Source: Antedon mediterranea | Taxonomy: Eukaryota; Echinodermata; Crinoidea; Comatulida; Antedonidae | Length of the DNA: 64,000 nucleotides | Direction of reading: 5' to 3' | Assembly (NCBI RefSeq): GCF_964355755.1 | Contig: NC_092672.1 | Coordinates: 23,804,501-23,868,500, forward strand | Shown: positions 12,206-22,320 of the stretch, piece after piece | Layout of the letters: each line of letters starts with the position of its first letter | How positions within the stretch are numbered: position 1 is the stretch's first letter | Position numbers and translations under genes: made by a program | The notes under the pieces: model-generated | Told to the model about the DNA's origin: nothing | What the model saw: the letters and a program-made list of their open reading frames with translations, nothing else | The model's database searches: none

Positions 12206-12922
12206 TGTATATAGACAATTGTAAAAATGAACACATTTAATATTGTGTGTTTATATGATGTGGGATTTTTAGGTGGAAGTGTGTTAACAGATAACAATAG
12301 TGATAGTGACAATAATAATGCACAGTTACAATACTGATAACAATGTAGTCACTCATATAAACAAATAAAATATATAAATATTATTATATAATTTACTTAC
12401 ATAATGAGGACATGTTCACCTAAAGAGGGTGAGTGCTGGCTGTGTACAGGCTGATAGTCATTAAATTGTTTACACAACTTTTACCTGCTGCCACAATATT
12501 AGGTTAATTACATTTGGTATTTTAAGATGGAAATTATCTGCAATTTTGAGGCAATTTTTATGAAGTTTAAAAATCCAATAAATTGAAAGAAGAATACCAA
12601 TGTAATATAATAGTTTTTGTATGTTTTTTTTTTCTGTAGGTAGGTTATGCAAACATTATGAATTATTCATCATGTGTAGTGCATCAGCTATGTTTGTTAT
12701 AATGAATTGCTGTGTTTCAAAAAAATCATCAGAAAATCACTATATTAATTTATTTTGTGCATTATGAGAAATGCAGTTTATGGCTCAGCAAATGATACAA
12801 ACTAGGGGATTTAATGTATTACCAGTCTGTGGTACAAGGGTTGTTGTTATTGTAATTATTAGGCCCATTATTGACAGTCCATTGGGGGAAACAACAAAAG
12901 CTGAGCCGAAAATGGTTCTTAC
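12206..12922. other. AT-rich intergenic DNA
   Basis: No gene model is supported here. An open frame from ATG at about 12788 runs into the hAT-like MITE. If the MITE and the Gypsy are ignored, the frame stays open up to the decayed coding DNA after 18432. This may be chance. Confidence 0.4.
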
Positions 12923-13723
12923 CAAAGAATATATGTCACAAGAATGAGTAATCCGCGATTTTCCCTGTAACAGTAATATTGTCCATGTGGTAGGGCGCCG
13001 CCATAAGTAAGGATGGATACAACTTTTTGTGACGGTTACACTAATCTAAGCCTGCACCACCGGTAGTATTTTCATGATAAAAAATGTTATAAACTACATG
13101 CCAACATCATGTTAAATGCTGTTTGGATATTTAATTGTTCGTTTCATGCAATTTATGTAGTAAAAACTGCCGAATAAACATTTCGCTTCATCAACCGGGC
13201 GTGAATTGGTGTTTACGCGTTTTCACGAAGGATAGTTTAATAATATTTCTATATTTAACTTGTTTCTGGTAAAACAAATAAATGTTAATGAAATTTAACA
13301 TTGTATCCTATTAATAATATGTATTTTTTACTAATTTATATCTTAAAAACAATACTTAATTTACCGGGCGTAGATTAATACGCGGCAATGGTAAAGAATA
13401 GGCCGTGCTGAGTAACGCTTCGTTGATTTTTGGTGTTGCTGTTAGGCTTTTTTGTGAACTAATTTAGTATGGTAGTAAATAATTTTCTGTAGAAGGGTGT
13501 ACACTAGTTTGGTATTATATATGCATTATAAAATGTTTTACAATTGCAAAATATATTATCATAATTCTATTTAATCATAATGTGACATGTATAATATCTA
13601 TTAAATCAAGTCTTATTTAGTCTGTATACATCCGCATCCCATCTGAGGGTGGGCATCACTCTCTGTTACAAATTTATCATGCAAAAATCGCGGAATACTC
13701 ATTCTTGTGATATATATTCTTTG
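12923..13723. mobile_element. hAT-like non-autonomous element with about 45-bp TIRs
   Basis: The inverted termini CAAAGAATATATGTCACAAG (12923) and the matching right end (through CTTTG at 13723) extend about 45 bp with few mismatches, out to the 'CCGCGATTTT' word. The 7-8-bp direct repeat TTCTTAC flanks both ends (12916-12922 and 13724-13730), a size typical of hAT target duplications. The 800-bp interior has no ORF. Confidence 0.75.
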
Positions 13724-13814
13724 TTCTTACTAAAATCTCAATAATCTCAAATCAACTGATGGTCGGCGACGTTGACATTCCGAACAGAATACCTCCGACT
13801 CGTTTCGTTGATAT

Positions 13815-14039
13815 TGTTGTATTATGGTATAGCGCCCTCTAGAATGATGAGCATTCTTGAATATTATTGTACAGCTGCAGTGTAGCATAAAGGGAACAGC
13901 ACGGGAGTGTTGTGGGGGTTACAATAGTTAGATACAATAGTGATATACAATAGTGAGTGAGTGAATAAAGACGGTTACACACCAAGCTGGTTTAAGTGTT
14001 CTTTTATTACTGTGTACTTTGTAATGACTGGATACTACA
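13815..14039 (+). repeat. 5' LTR of the Ty3/Gypsy element
   Basis: It is 225 bp, TG...CA. Against the 3' LTR it shows one 4-bp indel (an extra GTGA in the GTGAGTGAGTGAATAAAG stretch) and one visible substitution (GATATACAA versus GATAAACAA). AATAAA lies near its 3' third. Confidence 0.95.
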
Positions 14040-14055
14040 TGGTGGCAGCGAGTGT
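14040..14055 (+). promoter_or_regulatory. Primer-binding site region
   Basis: TGGTGGCAGCGAGTG starts directly after the LTR. Beginning with TGG is what a tRNA 3'-CCA primer requires. I could not assign the tRNA species. Confidence 0.7.
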
Positions 14056-14154
14056 TTTATGTACCCAGCCATTGTGAATTGTGTTGTGAACTGGTCAAGT
14101 TTGTGATTGTTTTTTACGGTGTGTCGTGTGCATACGTCGTACTAACTGAGCAAG

Positions 14155-17100
14155 ATGGCGGAGCCAGAGGTAAATATGGCTGTTCGTGGTGATTCGTTTC
14201 TCGTGGGACAAATTGGTCCGTTTGACAGTGAAGCGGAGGAAATAGCGGACTACCTTGAACGCTTTGAATTATATTTTCTTGCTAATGATGTGTCGGATGT
14301 GAAAAAAACGCCGGTATTACTTAGTGTCATAGGACCAAAGATCTACAAGATTGTTAAAAGCTTGTGTGAGCCGGATTGTGTAAAGACAAAGTCGTATTCT
14401 GATATTTGTCAGTTGTTACTTCAACATTTTCGTTCAAAACGTTTGGTGATTGCAGAACGTTACCGATTTTATAAACGTAGTCAACGGACGGAGGAAAGTG
14501 TTGCCCAATATGCAGTTGAACTGAAACATTTAGCTAGTACATGTGAATTTGGTCCATTTTTGGATGATGCATTACGAGATCGGCTAGTTTGTGGTTTGTT
14601 ACGGGATAGTATACAAAGGAAATTACTTACTATGGAAAAGGGTAAATTTCAGCAAATTGTTGATCAAGCTAAAATGATGGAGACCACTATGAAGGATTTA
14701 CTTGTTATTAAAGGGGAGACACAACCAGATGGTCAAAGTGCCAGTGTACAAGGTATTAATCGTCGTCCTCCTCGTGGTAAATACATGAAATCTCAAAATC
14801 ATGGAACGCCGGTAACTTGTGGTAATTGCCGTAATTGTGGACACTCTAAAGAGAATCATTTTAAATGCCCAGCGAAGGGTAAGAAATGTCATAACTGTTC
14901 GAAGATGGGTCATTTTGGACGTATGTGTCGAGCTAAACTGCAACAGAGGAAACTAAAAGCTGTTCAAACTGTGGGTGAGGATGGTGGATCTAGCGATGAT
15001 GATTGCGAGTTATTTCTTGGAACAGTGCATCAAACTTGTGGTGAACGCAATTTGTGGAGAGCAGATGTTTTAGTGGAAAACATTGAGGTGAATTTCCTGT
15101 TAGACACTGGTTCTGAAGTAAATATTTTGCCTAAACATTTATTTGAGAGCTTGAATTCAAATAAATCATTACAGCCAAACAAAACTAAATTGGTTGGTTT
15201 TTTTGGTGGTCAAGCCATACCCTTAGGGCAAACTATGTTAACATGTTATGTTAAAGGTTGCAGGTCCTCGGTGGATTTTCTTGTGCTTGAAAATGGAGAA
15301 CCCGTACTGAGTAAAGATGTTTGTGAATCGCTTGGATTGATTAAGCGGGTTAATATGTTATCAGAAGTGTTTAATGGACTGGGATGTTTGAAAGGATCGC
15401 CAGCTAAAATTAAACTTGTCAATAACTCTACTCCATATTGTGTACATACCCCTCGTCGAATACCTATACCTTTATTGCCAAAGGTGGAACAGGAATTAAT
15501 TCGTATGGAAAAACAAGGAGTTATTAAACGTATCATGGAACCAACAGAATGGTGTGCGCCTATTGTTATTGCTCCGAAAAAAAATGGTTCTATTCGCTTA
15601 TGTGTAGACTTGCGCAATCTGAATAAATGTGTGCTACGTGAACGTTTTGCAATTCCGACTATTGAGGATGTGGTTGGTAAAATTTCTGGGGCTAAGGTGT
15701 TTTCGACATTGGATGCAAAACAAGGGTTTTGGCAGATTCCGCTTGAAGAAGACAGTCAACGCCTTACAACTTTTATTACTCCATTTGGAAGATACTGTTT
15801 TACACGTTTACCATTTGGTATAACGTCGGCACCAGAAATATATCAACGAGTCATGAGTGATATGTTAGCCCAAATGCCGGGTGTAGTTGTTTATATAGAT
15901 GACGTTCTTGTTACAGGTAGAACTCAACAGGAACATGATGATCGTTTGGAGAAAGTCTTGGACACTGTGTATAATATGGGTCTTCGCTTAAACAAAGAAA
16001 AGTCTTGTGTATCAAAATCTGAAGTTCAATTTCTTGGTTATACACTTGATAAAGATGGTTTGCATGCTAATTCGACTAAAGTTGCTGCTATTATTAATAT
16101 GCCCATTCCAACTTCGAAAGGTGATGTGAAACGTTTTATGGGAATGATTAATTGGTTTTCTCGATTCATTCCGCATGCTTCTAGTGTGGCTGTGCCACTA
16201 AATGATTTGTTGAAAGATACGGTGGACTGGTTTTGGGATCATACTCAACAGGTCGCATTTTATCGTCTTAAGGAACTATTAATTACTACACCAACTTTAG
16301 CATTTTATGATCCTAAAAAACTAACTATGGTTAGTGCTGATGCTAGTTCATATGGTATTGGTGGGTGTATACTTCAACGTCAACATGATGACATGTGGCA
16401 ACCTGTTGCATACTGTTCTCGTACTTTGACGTCTGCAGAAAAGAAATATGCGCAAATTGAGAAGGAACTTTTGGCTGCTGTATGGTCATGTGATCGCTTC
16501 TATACTTACCTTAGAGGACTTAAAGTGTTAATACAAACTGATCATAAACCATTAGTACCTTTAATTAACTCTAAAGATTTGTGCGATGCTCCATTGCGAT
16601 GTCAAAGATTGTTGATGCGTCTTATGAAGTATAATTGTTGTGCAGAGTACACGCCTGGAAAATATCTTGTAATTGCTGATACGTTGTCGCGTGCTCCACA
16701 ACTTGATTATGTTGCTCAACCACAGGATATAGAACTTGAACAAGAATTATTGGTCCATGTTAGCATGGTTGCTAAACATTGGCCTGCATCGGATGCGAGA
16801 CTTCATGAAATTGTTCATGAAACTATTAAGGACAAAACATTAAATTTAATTTTGTCATATGTTGTTAATGGATGGCCGAAATGCGCAAAAGATGTAACGT
16901 CTGATGTTAAACCATACTGGGATGCTCGTGATCACATTAGTGTGATTGATGGTATTTTGACTTATGGTGAGCGTATAATTATTCCAACAGTTCTACGAGC
17001 TGAAATGCTTTTGAGAATTCACTCTGGACACTTTGGAATTACTAAATGTCGACTTCGAGCTAAGGAAGCCGTTTGGTGGCCGTCTATTGGGGCACAAATT

Positions 17101-18090
17101 GCTGAATACGTGAGTAGATGCGAACATTGTACAACTAAAAAACCTGCACAGAAAGCAGAGCCATTAATGCAATTTCCACTTCCAGATCGTCCATGGCAAC
17201 GCATTGCATGTGATTTAGCGGAGGTGGCGGGTAAACAGTATCTGATTGTTGTGGATTGTTACTCCAAGTGGATCGAGATACATCTTTTGCATAAATTGAC
17301 GTCTGTTGCTGTGATTAATTTTTTGAAGGATATCTTTGCTAGGTTTGGGATACCAGAAACTGTTGTTACGGATAATGGTCCACAGTTTTTGGGTGAATTT
17401 CGCCAGTTTGCACAAAGCTATAATTTTCAGCATGTTACTACTAGTCCATACCATTCTCAAGCGAATGGACAAGCAGAGAAGGCTGTGCATATAGCTAAAA
17501 ACATTATTAATCAATCTGATTACCTTTCAGCTTTAATGGTTTATCGATCTACAGCAATACCTAGCCTTGGATTGAGCCCAGCGGTGTTGCTAATGGGAAG
17601 AGAGATTCGTACATCTCTACCTCAATTGCCTGTAAAACTTAAGCCACATACACCAAATTGGAATGATATTCATGCTGCGGATAAAGTGCATAAGCAGAAA
17701 GCAAAAGTGTACTACAACTCCAGACATGGTGTGGGAACATTGAAAGAACTTAAGCCAGGGGATAAAGTTAAAATCAGAGCAAAGCATGGATGGGGTTCGA
17801 CTGGACGAATTATTTCCAAGAAAGCACCTCGTTCTTATATTGTGGAGGTAAATGGAAGGACTTATGTTCGTAATCGTCGTCATATATTGTATGCCTCACA
17901 TTCCATATTGAACTCAGAAGATGATTTTGCTGACTTTGATATTACGATGTCTGATACTAATACAGTACAATCAAATGAACAGAATGTATTGCCTATTGTA
18001 ACTTCACAAGAAGTACCTCAGCCTGTACGACGGTCTTCTAGACAAAAGACTGTACCGGTCTGGCATTCAGATTATGATATGAACTTTTAG
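14155..18090 (+). CDS. Gag-Pol polyprotein of Ty3/Gypsy retrotransposon
   Basis: A single 1311-residue ORF encodes the proteins needed for reverse transcription and integration. Domain order is capsid-like gag (about 20-200), a zinc knuckle CHNCSKMGHFGRMC (245-258) preceded by another Cys/His-rich stretch, and protease with LLDTGSEVN (active Asp about 317). Reverse transcriptase follows, with FSTLDAKQGFWQI, LPFGITSAPE and YIDD (about 580-583), then RNase H with SADASSYGIGG and TDHKPL. Integrase has an HHCC zinc finger and then D, D, E in the contexts CDLAEVAG, VTDNGPQF and ANGQAEKAV. Gag and pol share one frame, so no frameshift is needed. Domain order RT-RH-IN places it in Ty3/Gypsy; there is no chromodomain or envelope. 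The start ATG (AAGATGGCG) follows about 115 bases of leader after the 5' LTR. Confidence 0.96.
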   Translation: MAEPEVNMAVRGDSFLVGQIGPFDSEAEEIADYLERFELYFLANDVSDVKKTPVLLSVIGPKIYKIVKSLCEPDCVKTKSYSDICQLLLQHFRSKRLVIAERYRFYKRSQRTEESVAQYAVELKHLASTCEFGPFLDDALRDRLVCGLLRDSIQRKLLTMEKGKFQQIVDQAKMMETTMKDLLVIKGETQPDGQSASVQGINRRPPRGKYMKSQNHGTPVTCGNCRNCGHSKENHFKCPAKGKKCHNCSKMGHFGRMCRAKLQQRKLKAVQTVGEDGGSSDDDCELFLGTVHQTCGERNLWRADVLVENIEVNFLLDTGSEVNILPKHLFESLNSNKSLQPNKTKLVGFFGGQAIPLGQTMLTCYVKGCRSSVDFLVLENGEPVLSKDVCESLGLIKRVNMLSEVFNGLGCLKGSPAKIKLVNNSTPYCVHTPRRIPIPLLPKVEQELIRMEKQGVIKRIMEPTEWCAPIVIAPKKNGSIRLCVDLRNLNKCVLRERFAIPTIEDVVGKISGAKVFSTLDAKQGFWQIPLEEDSQRLTTFITPFGRYCFTRLPFGITSAPEIYQRVMSDMLAQMPGVVVYIDDVLVTGRTQQEHDDRLEKVLDTVYNMGLRLNKEKSCVSKSEVQFLGYTLDKDGLHANSTKVAAIINMPIPTSKGDVKRFMGMINWFSRFIPHASSVAVPLNDLLKDTVDWFWDHTQQVAFYRLKELLITTPTLAFYDPKKLTMVSADASSYGIGGCILQRQHDDMWQPVAYCSRTLTSAEKKYAQIEKELLAAVWSCDRFYTYLRGLKVLIQTDHKPLVPLINSKDLCDAPLRCQRLLMRLMKYNCCAEYTPGKYLVIADTLSRAPQLDYVAQPQDIELEQELLVHVSMVAKHWPASDARLHEIVHETIKDKTLNLILSYVVNGWPKCAKDVTSDVKPYWDARDHISVIDGILTYGERIIIPTVLRAEMLLRIHSGHFGITKCRLRAKEAVWWPSIGAQIAEYVSRCEHCTTKKPAQKAEPLMQFPLPDRPWQRIACDLAEVAGKQYLIVVDCYSKWIEIHLLHKLTSVAVINFLKDIFARFGIPETVVTDNGPQFLGEFRQFAQSYNFQHVTTSPYHSQANGQAEKAVHIAKNIINQSDYLSALMVYRSTAIPSLGLSPAVLLMGREIRTSLPQLPVKLKPHTPNWNDIHAADKVHKQKAKVYYNSRHGVGTLKELKPGDKVKIRAKHGWGSTGRIISKKAPRSYIVEVNGRTYVRNRRHILYASHSILNSEDDFADFDITMSDTNTVQSNEQNVLPIVTSQEVPQPVRRSSRQKTVPVWHSDYDMNF

Positions 18091-18195
18091 AAGTTTTTTA
18101 AAATTTGATATGTACTGGCTTTTGTATGAATATATAATGTTTATTATGATAATTATTTTATGCCATGATGTTAATGTTGGTATTCATTTTTCCTG

Positions 18196-18205
18196 AAAGG
18201 GGGGA
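18196..18205 (+). promoter_or_regulatory. Polypurine tract
   Basis: AAAGGGGGGA lies immediately upstream of the 3' LTR, the expected plus-strand primer site. Confidence 0.88.
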
Positions 18206-18426
18206 TGTTGTATTATGGTATAGCGCCCTCTAGAATGATGAGCATTCTTGAATATTATTGTACAGCTGCAGTGTAGCATAAAGGGAACAGCACGGGAGTG
18301 TTGTGGGGGTTACAATAGTTAGATACAATAGTGATAAACAATAGTGAGTGAATAAAGACGGTTACACACCAAGCTGGTTTAAGTGTTCTTTTATTACTGT
18401 GTACTTTGTAATGACTGGATACTACA
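18206..18426 (+). repeat. 3' LTR of the Ty3/Gypsy element
   Basis: It is 221 bp, starts TGTTGTATTATGG and ends GGATACTACA, followed by the GATAT duplication. Confidence 0.95.
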
Positions 18427-18431
18427 GATAT

Positions 18432-19172
18432 GTTGAAGGAACAGACAATAAACTATTGGACAAAGCTACCTCGATTGCACAAAACAGTCAACTGGTCAAC
18501 AGTCAGTATTTTTACAAATTTAAAAAACAAAGCTTGTGCGTGGATAAAGCAAAAGAACGATTCACGTGACGAGTAAAGGATCCTTTTCTTTACGACGTAC
18601 TAGACGGAGTAGCACGACGCATCATTGGCGGTTACAGCCATGCAACCAGTGCTTGGCAATCTATTGCTCCAACCAAATTGAACAGGTTCGTACAATTTGA
18701 AAACGCAGATCTCGTCCTTCGCCATATATCATAGAAGCGTCTATACAAAGTGGATTTTCAAAAACATTTTCATCACGTCTGCATGTCTCGTGTAGTTTAT
18801 GATGCGACAAGATAATAATTGGTTTTCTTGGTTATTAGAACCGATTGTGACGCATGGAAACAACAAAACTGTTGAAACAACTCTTTCACTACTGTACCTT
18901 TGCGAAATGTGAATCGGAATTGGATCCGTGTACGTTGACGGTGTATGGCCGTTTTCTATCATATCACGACGCATGCATCAGAGAAAAAATAGACGTGCAT
19001 TAATCATTGAAGACGGTACTCAAAATGTGACGTGTTGTGATGAATGCGATCGATGGGGGGATGGTATGATTTATTTTTGCAAAGGTTAGATCAACGTGTT
19101 GGTATAATGTGGTTCGGTTAAATCGTGGTACAGTACATGCTTTACAGATCGTAGTACCAAAGTACTTAACAC
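18432..19172 (+). pseudogene. Decayed coding-like DNA of unknown family
   Basis: Base composition is less AT-rich than the surroundings. One frame over 18432-18733 reads well apart from a TGA at 18567, with phrases such as 'DPFLYDVLDGVARRIIGGY' and 'NRFVQFENADLVLRHI'. Further frames to about 19010 carry 'CESELDPCTLTVYGRFLSY'. I do not recognise the family. The Gypsy element interrupted the left side of this block. An old gene, an unfamiliar transposon or an integrated viral remnant are all possible. Confidence 0.35.
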
Positions 19173-19586
19173 TTGTTGGACCGTTGGGTTTTATCTTATC
19201 CTATCTGTGATATCATTCGTAATCATAACGTCCTTATTCATGAATATATGCCGATGATATACAGATCCAAATGTTAATGATGATCAAAATGCACTTAAAC
19301 ATTTGACTTCCTGTATATCCAAAATTAATGAATGGATGATTAGTAGGCTAATATATGTTACAGTTAAATCAGGAGAAAACTGAGTTCTTTTGTTTTGCAA
19401 GTAATCGTGTCGCGCTACCAGATCTTGAATTAAAATTAGATAACAATATTATTATTCGTCCTTCAAAATGTATTAAAAATTATAGGTGTGATGTTTGATA
19501 GCTCTTTGAATATGTCCTCTCAAGTAAATGCTTTATGCAAGTCATTGAATTACCAACTCCGTAATTTGTCGTAAATATATTACTAA

Positions 19587-19786
19587 AGCTTGGTTTTCAC
19601 TAGCGACGCAATCTACGCAACGTAAGAAAATGCCCTTCCAATCACTGTGTTTGCCCCCGCCTGCGTGAAATCAAACATACGATGTTTGCAGCACTATTGC
19701 GTCGTCGGTTCCCACTTATGATTACGCAATACAGCACATTGCGTCGATACGTCTATGCGTTGCGTTCTAGTGGGAACCACGCTTAA
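19587..19786. mobile_element. MITE with TAA target duplication inside the LINE
   Basis: The left end AGCTTGGTTTTCACTAGCGA and the right end CTAGTGGGAACCACGCT are inverted repeats with a few mismatches, each flanked by TAA. A 3-bp TAA/TTA duplication is typical of PIF/Harbinger. Removing the ~200 bp re-joins the LINE sequence (ATTACTAAGGATGC). The interior is rich in GACGCAA-type words and has no ORF. Confidence 0.7.
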
Positions 19787-19817
19787 GGATGCATGCCAAA
19801 ATCCTGTCCCGCCTTGA

Positions 19818-20951
19818 CTAAATAAATCTCAAGACTATTTGGTTACCAATACATTTATTGAGCAATATTATTGTAGCCAATGAACAAAAGGTATAACCAT
19901 CACCTGAAGCTATGTAACCTTGTGGTGCGACGCAGTAGCGATACCTTCCCCATGGAGTGATGAAAGTTGTAAAGTGTTGATCTTCCTGCAGTATGGGAAT
20001 GCTGTGGTAACCATTCCATGCGTCAAATACAGTTTTCTTTTTATTTGCAGGCACTAAGCGTGCTTGTTGAAACGGTGACTGTGTATGGTGGGTCTCTCGT
20101 GTAGCATGTGCATTCAATGACTGTAAATCAACTGTGCGTCTTGGCTTACCATTCTTCTTAGCGCATATGACCATACGATGACACCAAGTGACTGGTTCAC
20201 CAACTGGAACAGGTTCAATAACCCCAAGTCGGACGTCTTGATCTATGCCAGCCTTAAACGCTTCTCGCCAGTGGAGAGGAACTGGGACTGGAGTGTGATG
20301 TGCCACAGGTTTGGCCTCGGGATCAATCATCAACTTCATAGGCTTAACCTTCATAAGAGGCAGTGGTTGGTGTTCGCAGACATTGAAGGTGCTTGATGCA
20401 TAATACTCTAACAGAAAGTTTTCAAGCCTTTTTTTATTCCCGTTTGTAGCCTCACAGGGCAGTTTGTTTGGCATAAGTGGTGGTGCTTTTCTGAGTGGAC
20501 ACTTGCACGTGATAGTCTCAAGTTTCTGGGCGGAGAGGGTTGTCGTCATCGGCACCGACCTAGGTGTTTCACCTATCATTGGGAAGGACTTGGAGACTAT
20601 ACCGAGTGCTATACATGCCTCACGACTAAGGAATATTTTTTCTGAGCTTTCGGTGATATACGTAACTTGTCTAGTTGTGACAGTCTTACCAAGTTCGTCC
20701 ACACCACTATATCGAAGGATGGCGGCACCAAGTATCGTGATTCCACCATTATTTGTAGCTTTCATTTTCATCGAGACTGGTAGGAGCTGAGTTACTTTCA
20801 TCTGCAGTAGACGTAAAATATCAGTACCAGCTAAGCAACTTTGACAAAGGTGAAAGGTTATACCCCAGTGCTTGATAGTCCTCTGGTAAGGCTTGTACCA
20901 TAAGTTTGGTGAATGGATGCGGTCCTGCTTTCTTTCGAATCCAAGTGTCAT
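19818..20951 (-). pseudogene. Protease/RT remnant of the minus-strand Gypsy
   Basis: The frame contains 'CQSCLAGTDILRLL' (post-active-site protease block), but the usual Asp-Thr/Ser-Gly just before it is not in frame. RT blocks follow: 'VTWCHRMVICAKKNGKPRR', 'VDLQSLNAH', 'FDAWNGYHSIPI', 'TTFITPWGRYRY' and 'APQGY'. The frame then runs into the 73-bp LTR-like repeat, so the palm motif with the catalytic aspartates is absent. It is clearly inactive. Confidence 0.7.
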
Positions 20952-21872
20952 TCAAGTCATCAAATATGTGATGGTCAAGAGCAAGAGGCCGAGCAACGAC
21001 CATATCTGCATGAAATGTTGTACACAACGCTGTGGTACTGTTAGCATCACCTTTCCTTGACGAAGATCGACAAACTGATTCAATATGATGTTTAATGCCA
21101 CATTTGGAGCAGGTTTTACCATAGGCAGGGCATACCTGCTTCCAATGTCATATCTTGGTTGCGCTCCCCAAGTAGGTCAAGCTGAATCTCCTGACCTCCC
21201 AGGCCACGTATCAAAACATCTTTCACCATCTCATCCGAATAATAGATATCGGTCTGGCAGTTCGTACACTTTACTGTGAATTTGCAAACAGACGACTGTC
21301 CACGAACAGCCAACTTTCTCATTCCAGCGAGGATGTCAGCTTCAGGCTTTGTAGTTAATACACCTGTGGTTGATCGCATCAGGTCCCTTCTTAGCTGACC
21401 ATCGCAGCATTCCAGCAGCTGAACGTTTCTTTCCTTTCCAGTGATTTTGGTAGCTTCAGCGTACTCATTCCACCTTGACAGGAAGTAGTCCCACTCCTCG
21501 CTGGTGTCTGCTGATGATATCGATGGCCGTTTAACCCGTTCAACCTTAGTCTGGTTCGAAGCAGAGTGTGAGCTGGCATGTGCAGTGAGCAGTGCAGCAA
21601 CTATGGCATCTCCCAGGTTATCCGGTGTGGTGTATAGAAATCCATCTATCGGGCAGGTCACGGCTGGCATCGTTGTTACTTCGTTTTGTTCATAAATAAA
21701 TCTCAAGACTATTTGGTTACCAATACATTTATTGAGCAATACTATTGTAGCCAATGAACAAAAGGTGAAGAGACTTTAAATTCAAAAGATATGCCTATAT
21801 CAATATACACTACATACGCTAGTACATAGGTGTCATAATGGCAATTAATTAATATGCATAGGTTATTCTCTA
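19821..21872 (-). mobile_element. Internally deleted minus-strand Gypsy-type element nested in the LINE
   Basis: A 73-bp direct repeat (from AATAAATCTCAAG to AACAAAAGGT) lies at about 19821-19892 and 21695-21767 and is probably LTR-derived. Flanking LINE sequence is duplicated as TTGACTA (19814-19820 and 21873-21879). Between them, on the minus strand, are gag, zinc knuckle, protease-like and the first third of RT. RT stops before its catalytic Asp-Asp motif and joins LTR-like sequence directly. There is no RNase H or integrase. Confidence 0.72.
21116..21754 (-). pseudogene. Gag remnant of the minus-strand Gypsy
   Basis: This open frame on the minus strand begins inside LTR-like sequence. 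It contains 'WDYFLSRWNEYAEATK', 'QLLECCDGQLRRDLMRS', 'GQSSVCKFTVKC' and 'RGLGGQEIQLDLLGE', a gag pattern known from invertebrate Gypsy elements. Compared with that pattern, a stretch is missing between 'MRKLAVR' and 'GQSSVCKF', so gag is internally shortened. A zinc knuckle CSKCGIKHHIESVC continues in another frame at about 21060-21110. Confidence 0.65.
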
Positions 21873-22320
21873 TTGACTATGCTAACTCGCTCTTGCTTGG
21901 TACTCACGCCCGTGCCCGCGAAGTTGATCTTAAACGATTACAGCGATTGCAGAAACAAGGCTGTGTTTGCGTGTGGACAGTATCAGCCTTCGGATGGTTT
22001 ATATTGAAATATCTCGATTGGCTTCGTATAAAAAATAGAATTGTGTACAAAATTATTGTTTTTGTTCATAAATGTATTTACTCTGTTTCCTTTATACCTT
22101 TTTTTATTTAACCGTGATCCGCTCTCATTTAATTTCGACTTCTCTCCTCTAATTGATCCCACCCGACTTTTCGTTGCACGATCTAATCGGAAAGCTGGGG
22201 ACAATACTTTTTCTGTCACCTCTCCGCGGATCTGGAACGTAACGCGCTTCCTGTCGATTTAAAAGGAGCGAATTCGGCAACTCTATTTAAACATCAAAAA
22301 CTTTTCTTTAATTAATAATA

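Larger units (their letters stand above)
13815..18426 (+). mobile_element. Complete Ty3/Gypsy LTR retrotransposon
   Basis: The 4612-bp element has nearly identical LTRs (13815-14039 and 18206-18426), each starting TGTTGTATT and ending ACTACA. A 5-bp target duplication GATAT is at 13810-13814 and 18427-18431. A polypurine tract AAAGGGGGGA precedes the 3' LTR. One uninterrupted gag-pol ORF fills the interior and there is no env-like ORF. High LTR identity, an intact ORF and an exact TSD indicate a recent insertion. Confidence 0.96.
19173..22320 (+). mobile_element. CR1/Jockey-like LINE fragment split by two later insertions
   Basis: The left part (19173-19586) holds the RT core with frameshifts: a 'GPLGFIL' block, then the catalytic YADDIQIQ at about 19250, and 'QLNQEKTEFFCFASNR' and 'NALCKSLNYQLRNL'. 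The right part (21873-22310) resumes with 'YANSLLLG', 'RLQRLQ', 'NRIVYKIIVFVHKC' and 'SATLFKHQKLFF', the usual C-terminal blocks of this LINE group. The reading sense runs across both insertion sites, which proves the nesting order. It is truncated at the 5' end and non-functional. Confidence 0.75.

Noticed and set aside
13815-18426. Endogenous retrovirus with env
   Set aside because: Only about 115 bp separate the gag-pol stop and the 3' LTR, with no room for env; it is an LTR retrotransposon.
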